Shown: positions 54,601 through 64,000 of the stretch, in pieces
Position numbering within the stretch: the first letter of the stretch is position 1
How the letters are laid out: each line of letters opens with the position of its first letter
Source of the DNA: Orientallactaga sibirica
Lineage: Eukaryota; Chordata; Mammalia; Rodentia; Dipodidae
Assembly: GCA_036365145.1 (NCBI GenBank)
Contig: JAEOAD010000888.1
Coordinates: 2,831,501 to 2,895,500, forward strand
Length of the DNA: 64,000 bases
Direction of reading: 5' to 3'
Notes under the pieces: generated by a model
The model's database searches: none
Told to the model about the DNA's origin: nothing
The model's input: the letters and a program-made list of their open reading frames with translations, nothing else
Program-made: the position numbers and the translations under genes

Positions 54601-57600
54601 TGGACAGTGGTACTCACTGTGACTGGCGAATCCACCCTCTGCACATTGCTCTCCTCCACCAAGATCTCTCTGGAGAAAGAAAAAGACCAGGGTCACAACA
54701 GCAGGCCAGGCCAACACAATTCCTGACCTTTTATTTTTGGTGGCATAAGATGAGGTGGTCCTTGAACCTCCACAGAACAAGAAGTGTGTGATGTCCCCAG
54801 GATTTGGGTCAGAATGCAGTGACCATGGCCCTCCACCAGTCAACATCTTGTCATGGGCTCCCTGCTACCAACAGAACAACGTCCAAGCTCTTCCTAGCAA
54901 GCCAGGCCTTTTCTACCTTTATTCATTCCTGCTGCTCCTTCTTGCATATCCAGCACACCCCAGGAAAAGGTCTCCTCCTCTGCACAACAAAGCCCCTGTC
55001 CCTCAGAGCTCTGACAGTACCTTAGCTGGGCTGATTTCACTCTACCAAGCACAGGTCCTTTTTCCACACTGCCCAATGTCAAGGGTAGGCGCCAGGAAAG
55101 GCTGGTCATCAGGTGCACCTTCAAAGGGCTGTGCTGGTCTGTCACTGTCAGGATGGCTTTATACAATGAGGACTTCACTCTATTTCTCCTCACTATGTAG
55201 TCTACTACTTGAGTGAGCATAAGATAAAATCCCTTTGTCATTTCCAGGTCCCCAGTTTCAGCAGCACCCCACTTCCAAACTGTGCCCCTGATAAGCATAG
55301 CAGCAATGCTGGAGCTCATGGACATACCATGACTGCATTGAGAGCTTTGTGGGAACGCACAGCATGACTGGCCACCTCAGGGGCAGGTCCCAAGGTAGTT
55401 TCCAGCACAGGTGCAGACACTGAAGCATGGGAGGGTGGGCTTAGCCGGTCACACTGGCAGAGGCCAAACCAGCACATACAGCTCCAGGGTCTGTCTCTTC
55501 CTCAAGCTGTTCTGATGGTGAAGGGCTCCAAGCCCCTGCTTAGCTGCTATACATTCTGTCATTTTCTTCTCACTGGACAGTGAGTCTCAGCTCAGGGACA
55601 GGAGGACTTCAGGTATGTCTCTCAGGGTGCTCTCTGTGACAGTGGACTACAGGAGAGGTACATCTTCGTTTTCTAGGTCCAAGAGGCCAGAGAAACCGTT
55701 GGGCTTTCCCACCTATGCTGTAGTAAACATCCTTCCGTATTGATGCATATAATGACTTTACAATAAACTGGAAGACATTCTTTTCATCCTTATTTGACAC
55801 ATAAAGAAACCAAGGCTTAAAGAAAGGTGGCAGGGTCAGGATCATAAAGCTGGAAACTGGCTGATTTGGAACTTGAAAACCCAATTTCCTGAGAAGTTAT
55901 GCCAGCCTTAGGACCAAAACTGAAATCCAAGCAGGGGATGATGACACAATCCTGTAATTTCATACTTTGGAGGTAGAGATAAGAAGTTCAAGTCCAGGGT
56001 TGGAGGGATGGCTTAGCAGTTAATGTGCTTGCCTGCAAAGCCAAAGGACCCAGGTTCAATTCCCCAGGACCCACATAGGCCAGATGCACTAGGTGGCACA
56101 AACATTTGGAGTTCGTTTGCAATGGCTGAAAGCCCTGGCACGCTCATTCTCTCCCTCCCTCTCTATCAAGTAAATAAAACAAAATTAAAAAAAAAAAAAA
56201 GAAGAAGAAGAAGTTGTTCAAGTCCAGCTTGGACTATATGAGACCCTGCCTCAAAAACCCTGAAATCCAGAGACAGTTATGGGGACATGTGCCTGTAACC
56301 CCAGCACTCAGGAGCAGAAGCAGAAGGACCTCAAGCTCCAGACTAGCCTGGGCTGTAGAGTGAGACAATAAAGTCAAACAAGATACCAGTGTGGTTCCAA
56401 TTCCAGTTCTGTACCTGTTCCTTTCTTACCAGGCCTACTGTGATGCAAATGCTCACCTGGACCTCCACAACTAACATACCTTCATAAGTACCTATCAGTG
56501 TGTCAGACCTGTTTCTGGAATCTCATTTTAGCCTCAGGATGATTTAAAATATTCAGAGGTAAAACAGCTATACCAGGTTCATATTGAACCTCAAAAGTTC
56601 TGCTCTTCAGATGAGTTATTAGTTTTAACAGGAACAATTTCAACTCAACTCAGACACTACAGGCTCCACAGTTCCAAGGACTTGATTTACTCTCTAAGCT
56701 CAGCCTGATGGGTCCCCAGGAAGTCATTGCCAGACCTAGGGTTGCCCCCACTTCAGACTGAGCCTGGGACAATAGTGGCCAACTAAGGACTCAACCTAAT
56801 ACCTTCTAGCTCCACTGGTGCCTCAACTGGGCAGAACTGCTCTTCTCAGTCCTTCATAGTTGCCTCTCACACACCTCTGCTTTGTTCAATGACCACAGAA
56901 CACCTGCAACACGGTAAAAAATGCAAATTCTGGGCTGGAGAGATGGCTTAGCAGTTAAGGCACATGCCTGTGAAGCCTAAGGACCCCGGTTCGATTCTCC
57001 AGGTCCCATGTAAGCCAGATGCATAAGGGGGCACATGCGTCTGGAGTTCTTTTGCAGTGGCTAGAGGCCCTGGCATGCCCATTCTCCCTCTCTCTTTTTC
57101 CCTGTCTCTAATAAATAAATAAATAAATAATTTTTTTTAAAAATGCAAATTCTGAACTTGCTTTCCAAATAGCTGTGTCATGTCAGACAAGTCATTAGCT
57201 ACTCTGGGTCTCAGTGGGATCTTCTATAAAGGGTGTGTGCCTTGCCCGTTCCACAGGGGTGCTGCAGGGAGTGCTACAGACTGCGTGGATAACCACTCTT
57301 ATTCTAAAGACTCTATCAGCTACCCAAACACTGCCCCATCATGCCACAAAACTGATCCAAGCCCTATGGGGCAGAAGATTAAAAGGTACATAGTAATTGG
57401 CTCAAGTCTCTAAAAATGCCAATCAGGACTGAAGGAGAAGGGACAACTAAAAGCTCTGGAGCCAGGAAAATCAGGAGTTAAGGTCATTCTTGGCTATGTA
57501 GTGAGTTCAAAGCCAACCTGGGCTATAAAAGATCATGTGTCAAAAATAGAGAGCCAGGTGTGGTGGTGCACGCCTTTAATCCCAGCACTTGGGAGGCAGA

Positions 57601-58919
57601 GGTAGGAGGATCACTGTGGGTTCGAGGCCACCCGGAGAATACAGAGTGAATTCCAGGTTGGCCTAGAATAGAGTGAAACCCTACCACTAGTGAGACCCTA
57701 CCTCGAAAAGCAAAAAAAGTTAAATTAAACAAATAAATAAATAAATAAATTAGAGCCAGGCATGGTGGAGCACACCTTTAATCCTAGCACTTGGGAGGCA
57801 CAGGTAAGAGGATCGCTGTGAATTCAAAGCTAGTCTGGAACTACAGAGTGAATTTCAGGTCAGCCAGGACTACATGACACCCCATCTCAAAAAAACCAAA
57901 CACACACACATACCACCCTTAAGGGGTTGTGAATGTCTCAGCAGTTAAAGCTGCTTGCAGCCAGACGTGGTGGTGCATGCCTTTAATCCCAGCACTTTCA
58001 AGAGGCAGGTGGATTGTTGAGTTTGAGGCTACCCTGAGAGTACATTGAATTGTACTCTGAGAGTGAACTGAAAGTCAGCACAGGCTACAGTGAGACCCTA
58101 CCTCAAAAAAGAGAGAGAGAGAGATTTAGCCCGTTCATCCAAGACACACAGGCCCTGTCCAGCTACTGAGTCTACATAAGGCAGAGCCAAGCAAAGAACT
58201 TTAAGGTCACAGATTCATTACCCAGCTCTGCTACTTCCTCACTGGATGACCCAAGTCAAGTCATTGGCTTCTAGGAGTCACAGCTTCCTATTCTGCAAAA
58301 GAGAGCAAATGACTCCAGTGGATCCCACTAACAGGGTGGAAGCTACAGTCAAAGTTCCCAATTCAACTGTTGCCCACACATCTCAGGCCACCACTCATAC
58401 TCCCACCCTGCTTGAAAGGTCTTTCTTCACATTTGTACCCCCATCAGCTAGTCTTCATCTTTCAAGGCCCATTCTTTCTTAGAAGCCTTCTCTGATTAAC
58501 TTCAGCCCAAATATACCATCCGTACCCTTCTCACAAAGTAGTAACACCTCATGATTGTGGGCATTTAAATGGCACCAAAACATGCTAAGTTCACCTCAAG
58601 CACTAATTCACAATCACTAAGCAGGATCCCTTCCAGTTTTGTGAGTTCTAGACACTTCAAGATCACCACCATGGTTACAAAGTGGCAGAGCTCAGATTCA
58701 AAGCTAGAGTCAATGCATCTGGAAACCTAACCCTTTATCCACTACACCCTGTACTTCCCATAGAACTGTGAGTTGAAGCCGGGCGTGGTGACCAACGCCT
58801 TTAATCCCAGCACTCCGGAGGCAGAGGTAGGAGGGTCGTCGTGAGTTTGAGGCCACCCTGAGACTACAGAGTGAACTCCAGGTCAGTCTGAACTAGAGTG
58901 AGAGCCCACCTCGAAAAAC

Positions 58920-58958
<39 letters not shown>

Positions 58959-59589
58959 TGAGTTGAGTCTCCCTGCATATGATACATTTTCCGAGGCTGT
59001 CAACTAAAGCTGAATGCTCCAACTCTACCTTCTTGAATTAAGGGCTGAAAATATCAGGACACAGACAAGTGGTCTCAGATTCCATTCCTTACCTGCTAAC
59101 TTTGAATAATTAAGAGTTCTCACTTATTAAATGAGGACAAAACCAACTCTCTTTAAGGACTGGTGGACTGAGAGATCTTTACAAACCACATCGTCTTTTG
59201 CTTTCCTGCCTTGAACTTCTGTAACCAATCTCCTTATTCTTTAAGGCCTGTCCCAGAGCTCAGCCCCTCCAAGAAACCTCCTGAGACCTGAGTTTTCTTG
59301 TACTTTCTGCAACTCGCTAACTCCACAGGAAGCGCATCTAATACTCAAGTATCTGTCTTTTTTCAGCGACCCACTACTCTTTGGGGAAAACTTCCATTAT
59401 GGGGCAAGCCCTAAGTTCTCTGCCGGGTCGGCTCCGGCTGGAACCCCTGAGCGACAGGTTGGCCCCCTTCCCCCAGGGCCACCGGGCTCACCTAGCCTTA
59501 GCGCACAGGGCCTTGACTTCGCTCTCCTTGATGAGCTCGCAGCGCCTCAGCTGCTCGATCTGCCGGTCCAGGTCGCTGATCTCCGCCAT
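51636..59589 (-). CDS. PPP4C: PPP4C, protein phosphatase 4 catalytic subunit (8 coding exons, 307 aa)
   Basis: Minus-strand exons in transcript order: 59589-59492, 54669-54618, 54068-54018, 53818-53717, 53185-53012, 52919-52793, 52034-51845 and 51765-51636; 924 nt, 307 residues. It is a PP2A-family metallo-phosphatase that works with PPP4R1/R2/R3 subunits in DNA repair, centrosome maturation and splicing-factor assembly. Visible metal and catalytic motifs are GDIHG (53-57), GDFVDRG (81-87) and RGNHE (112-116), followed by VHGG (163-166) and SAPNYCYR. The C-terminus ends DYFL, the carboxyl-methylated leucine of this family. The ATG is fixed by MAEISDLD. Intron 1 is 4.8 kb and carries SINEs. 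The gene is complete and intact. Confidence 0.97.
54670..59491 (-). other. PPP4C: PPP4C intron 1
   Basis: The PPP4C-proximal part (54670-55920) is unique. SINEs follow: Dip + 55998-56200, B1-like 56205-56370, Dip + 56933-57140, B1 fragment 57475-57545, B1 + 57550-57715, B1 + 57750-57900, B1 + 57956-58115 and B1 + 58776-58955 with a tail of more than 30 A. The stretches 56380-56930, 58120-58775 and 58960-59490 show nothing recognised. Confidence 0.75.
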
Positions 59590-60080
59590 GGCCCACCCCC
59601 CGCCCGGCGCGGGTCAGAGTCGGGGCCGTCGCCCCCTCCGCACCGCACCGCACAGGGGTCTCCTGGGAAAGGGAATGTGGGCCTGCGAATCAGGGGGTCC
59701 GAGCGGGTGCGGGGGGGCCACTCGATTCTGGGACTGCCCCCCCCCGCCCCCGCCTCCCCTCACATCGGCCCCGGGACCCTCGGCGTCCCGCTGCCGTGGC
59801 TGGCACCCCCGCTAACTCCCGTCGAACCCCGCGGTCCCGCGCTCAGGACGGTGGCCTAGAGGGGTCTCAGACAATTACCGCCGCTGAGACTCCAGTTGGG
59901 TCTCTCCGACTCCCCCCTTCCCTCCGCTTTGGGCCTAGGCCACCGCCACTTCTACTTCCGGCCCTGCCGCGGAAGCAAAGGCGGGCCAGTTCCGCCGCGC
60001 GCCGGATGTGACGCGAGGCACGTGCCTCCCCTCTCTCCCTAGCCACGCCCTTTCCACAGCCTCTGCAGGCTGAGGACCTG
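59590..60080 (-). promoter_or_regulatory. PPP4C: PPP4C CpG-island promoter and 5' UTR
   Basis: A CpG-rich block lies upstream (higher coordinates) of the PPP4C start. It has an ETS-type site (CTTCCG, 59955-59960) and a palindromic E-box, GAGGCACGTGCCTC, at 60015-60028. There is no TATA box. The transcription start is probably between about 59600 and 59960 and cannot be fixed from sequence alone. Confidence 0.75.
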
Positions 60081-60284
60081 GAGGACAGAATCCGGATGTG
60101 GGTGAGCAGGATGTGGCTTCGTGCGTAGTGCCCGCGATCAGAGAGCAAGGCAGGCCCTCTTTCAGGTCTGGTAGAGCTTGTCAATCAACTCACATAACAC
60201 ATTTCTGCTCATCCATTTTAGTTCCGCCCCTGCTACAATCCCGAGAAGCGAAATTGTCCTCATAGTTGCAGCTTCGGTGTTTAG

Positions 60285-63200
60285 TACAAATATTTGAGAG
60301 AAAGAGTGGGCGTGCCGCAGGACCTCTTGCCACTGCAAGTGAACTCCATATGCATGCGCCACTTTGTACATCTGGCTTTAGGTGGATACTGGGGAATTGA
60401 ACCCAGGCAGTCAGGCTTTGCAAGCAAGCGACTGTGACCGCTGAGCCATCTCTCCATCCTTGCATAGTTTTCTTCAATGAATTAAAAAACAATCTCACTA
60501 CTAAGGAGGTTGAAGCAGAGGGATCGCCAGTTAGAAGTCAACCGTGAAGCCAGGCATGGTGGCGCTCGCCTTTAATCCCAGCACAAGGGAGGCAGACGTG
60601 GGAGGATCGCCATGAGTTCAAGGCCACCCTGAGACTACAGACTGAATTCCAGGTCCGCCTGGGCTAGAGTGAGACCCTACCTCGAAAAACCAAAAAAAAA
60701 AAAAATCAACAACAGAAGTCAACCGTGGATAGTAATATACTCTCATTAAAAAAAAAAAAAAGCAGAAAACACACCAAACTTACATATTAGTCAACACGAT
60801 CCCACTTTGATTCCAAAATGTTCCATTAAACCCCTCAGTTTTTGTTGTTTTGGTTTTCCAAGGTAGGGTCTCACTCCAGCTCAGGCTGACCTACAACTCA
60901 CTCTGTAGTCATAGGCTGGCCTCAAACTCACAGTGATCCTATCTCAGCTTCCTGAGTGCTGGAATTAAAGGTGTGTGCTACCACACCCAGCTTTCTATTT
61001 TATTTTTTGAGACAAGATATCATCCAGGATAGTCTGGGATTTACAATGTATCCCAGGCCAACCTTGAACTTGAAGGCATCTTCCTGCCTCAGCCTCCCAG
61101 GTGGTTATAAGTGTGACCCACCATGTCTGGTATTAGTCTATGGCTTGTATATTTTATCCTTTAAGAATAAGAGGGTTGCCAGGCGTAGTGGCACATGCCT
61201 CTAATCCCAGCACTTCAAAGCACTTCAACGGTAGCAGGATTGCTGTGAGATTGAGGCCATCCTGAGACTAAGTGAATTCCAGGTCAGCGGGGGCTAGAGC
61301 AAGACCCTACCTGGGGTGGGGGTGAGGGCTGGAGAGATGGCTGCAAAGCAAAAGGACCCAAATTCAATTCCCCAGGACCCACGTAAGCCAGATGCACAAG
61401 ATGGCACGTGCAACTGGAGTTCATTTGCAGTGGCTGGATGCCCTGGTGCACCCTCTCTTGTTTTCTTGCTCTCTTGCTCAAATAAATTAAAAAAAAAAAA
61501 AAAAAAAAAAAGAATAGGAAACTGGCCTGGTATGGTGGCACACGCCTTTAATTCCAGCATGGGGAGGCAGAAGTAGGAAGATCACCATGAGTTTGAGGCT
61601 ACCCTGAGAGACTACATAGTGAATTACAGGTCAGCCTGGACTAGAGACCCCACCACCTATCTCAAACACACACACACAAATAGGAAATGGCTCAGACAGC
61701 CTGAATAACTTGTTCATAACTACATAGCTAAAAGTTGAGTTTGAACCAAGGTCCAAAGTTGTTTTCAGTTCTAGGTGGATTTTTTTTTTTTTTTTTTTTT
61801 GGCTTTTCAAAGTAGGGTCTCACTCTAGCCCAGGCTGACCTGGAATTCCAACTCAAGGTGATACTCCTATCTCTGCCTCCCGAGTGCTGGGATTACGCCC
61901 CACTTTCAGTTCTAGTGTTTTTTTTTTTTTTGGTTTTACGAGGTAGGGTCTCACTCTAGCTCAGGCTGACCTTGAATTCACTCTGTAGTCTCAGGGTGGC
62001 CTCGAACTCACGGTGATCCTCCTACCTCTGCCTCCCAAGTGCTGGGATTAAAGGCGTGCACCACCACGCCCAGCTTTTCAGTTCTAGTTTTATTTCTGGA
62101 ACTCAACACTCTACCAAATGGCATTGAAAGTCCTCTGCTCTGTAAGGTACTGCTTTTTAATCTTTTTTTTTTTTTTTTCCATTTATTTAAGAGAGAGGCA
62201 GATGAGAGAATGGTCAGAGCCAGGCATGGTGGCTCACACCTTTAATCCCAGTACTTGGGAGGCAGAGATAGAAGGATTGCCTTGTGTTTAAGGCCACCCT
62301 GAGACTCGAGACCCAGCTCGAGAATTTCTTTACCAAATAAATCTGTCTTATCAGAAAAAAAAAAAAAGAAAGAAAGAAAGAAAACAGGCACACTAGGGTC
62401 TCCAGCTGCTGCAAACAAACTCCAGATCCATGCACCACCTTGTGCATCTGGCTTACATGGGTACTGAGGAATTGAACCTGGGTCCTTTGGCTTTGTAGGC
62501 AAGAACCTACACCACTAAGCCATCTCTCCAGCATGAACCTTCTCATCCCCACACCCCGGTAAGATAGGCCTAGTAATCTAGCCTAATCTCAGGCTAGCAT
62601 TGAACTCAGAGATCCTCCTACCTCTGCCTCCCAAGTGTTGAGATTAAAGGCTTGTGCCACCACACGCAGTTTTTTTTTTTTTTATGTTTTTTTTTTATTT
62701 TTATGAGAGGCAGAGAATGGGCTCACAAGAGCCTCTAAACCACTGTAGAGAAACTTCAGTCACATGTGCCATCTTATGCATCTGGCTTACATGAGTACTG
62801 GGGAAACCGAACTTGGGTCCTTAGGCTTCACAGGCAAGTGCCTTAACCACTAAGCCATCTTTCCAACCCTTTGCTGCTTTAAAAAAAGTTTTATTTTTAT
62901 TTATTTGAGAAACAGGCAGGGAGAAAGAATGGTCTTCAGCTACTGGAAACAAACTCCAGATGCATGTGCCACCTTGTGCATCTGGCTTACGGGGCACTGG
63001 GGAACTGAACCTGAGTCCTTTGGCTTTGCAGGCACCTTAACTGCTAAGTCATCTCTCCAGCCCCTTTGCCTTTTGTTTTGTTTCTTGAGATCTCACTCTA
63101 GCCCAGGCTGATCTGGAATTCACTATGTAGTCTCAGGGTGGCCTCCTACCTCTGCCTCCCAAGTGCTGGGATTAAAGTGTGTGCCACTACGCCTGGCTCC

Positions 63201-63616
63201 TTTTGCTGCTTTTTGAATCAAGGTTTGATTATGTGGAGCAGGCTAGCTTCAAACCTGCAAAGATCCTCCTAATGAGATTTCAAGCATCAGCCACACCAAA
63301 CTTCTGATCCTTTTTTTTTTTTTAATTGACTTTTATACTTACATACAAAAAAAAAAAAAAACCCACCTGATATTTCCCTTCCCTCCCCCCATTCCACTTT
63401 AGAACTCAAGCAAACTTCTGATCCTTAATGCCTTACTTCATTTATTTATTTGAGACAGAAAGAATGGGCACGCCAGGGCCTCAAGCCACTGCAAACAAAC
63501 TCCAGATGCATGCACCCCCTTGTGCAGCTGGCTTACGTGGGACCTGGAGAATTGAACCAGGATCCTTCGGCTTCACAGGCATGCTCCTTAACCACTAAGC
63601 CATCTTTCCAGCCCTG
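60285..63616. mobile_element. SINE-rich region upstream of PPP4C
   Basis: Dip − 60285-60460; B1 + 60545-60705; B1 − 60845-60995; old B1 − 61000-61130; B1 + 61170-61312; Dip + 61325-61510; B1 + 61525-61665; B1 − 61785-61900; B1 − 61920-62080; Dip − 62165-62535 split by a B1 + (about 62213-62390); B1 − fragment 62580-62670; Dip − 62690-62870; Dip − 62885-63063; B1 − 63075-63200; L1 3' end 63310-63405; and Dip − 63435-63616. Confidence 0.8.
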
Positions 63617-64000
63617 TACTTCAGATTGTTTCAGAGATGAGTGAGGTAGGTAAAGAACTGAGGCCCATGTTTGGAGGTTTACTAGTGTGTGGTGCTATGG
63701 AATGGACTCAGACCTTGTGAACAGAGTGCACTCACTCTATAGGCAATAGATGCCAATGTGTGCATAGCAGGGATGGAAGTTTTTTAACTTCTAGAAGGTC
63801 CTAGGCAAGACAGAGATCAGAAAGGTTTGAAAGGGGAAATCAGAATGGAAGACTCAGAGCTGGAAGACATGATAGGACTAACCAATGCCCTTGTTTGGCT
63901 ACAATCTGCAGCAGCTATAAATTAGTGTTGTCATTACTACACCCAAGACCAGATGGTTGATGAAGGTTCAAGGAATGGCCCAGGATTTAGTGAAGATTTA
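63617..64000. other. Intergenic sequence at window end
   Basis: Unique sequence with no exon or repeat recognised. ALDOA would be the next gene expected by synteny but no part of it is visible. Confidence 0.5.

Overview
This window is mammalian nuclear DNA, most likely from a jerboa (Dipodidae, for example Jaculus). The evidence is the density of two SINE families: a tRNA-derived B2-superfamily element whose head reads 'ggctggagagatggctta' and whose AATAAA-rich tail fits the Dip SINE of jerboas, and 7SL-derived B1 elements. The genus is an inference. Gene content and order match the human 16p11.2 / mouse chromosome 7 block MAPK3-GDPD3-YPEL3-TBX6-PPP4C. The first four genes lie on the + strand and PPP4C on the - strand. 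All five coding sequences could be assembled exon by exon with GT/AG junctions in a continuous frame: 380, 318, 119, 433 and 307 residues.

Layout. Bases 1-14.5 kb are intergenic and consist mostly of SINEs, microsatellites, a solo LTR (3016-3579) and LINE-1 tails. MAPK3 (ERK1) runs from a CpG island at about 14.6-15.2 kb to about 21.97 kb and includes an intron in its 3' UTR. GDPD3 (22.6-40.3 kb) has ten coding exons. Its last intron is swollen to 11.4 kb, mainly by a reverse-oriented class I endogenous retrovirus (29934-36947) that abuts a second, unrelated LTR remnant (36956-37323). YPEL3 (CpG island at 41.45-41.95 kb, CDS 42482-45034), TBX6 (TATA promoter, CDS 46472-50637) and PPP4C (CDS 59589 to 51636, minus strand, CpG-island promoter near 59.6-60.05 kb) follow. 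TBX6 and PPP4C are tail to tail with about 350 bp between poly(A) signals. From 60.3 to 64 kb the window is again SINE-rich and intergenic; ALDOA would be the next gene expected by synteny but is not visible.

The genes are not an operon. They are neighbours in a conserved gene-dense block: an ERK kinase, a lysophospholipase D, a small zinc-binding growth regulator, a mesoderm T-box factor and the catalytic subunit of protein phosphatase 4. Promoter types differ: CpG islands for MAPK3, YPEL3 and PPP4C, a TATA box for TBX6, and no clear island for GDPD3.

The least ordinary object is the provirus. It keeps gag-matrix-like sequence at its 5' end and an env transmembrane-tail-like segment at its 3' end, but about 4 kb between them is AT-rich, internally duplicated DNA in which I recognise no pol. 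No CRISPR arrays, rRNA genes or free-standing tRNA genes were seen.
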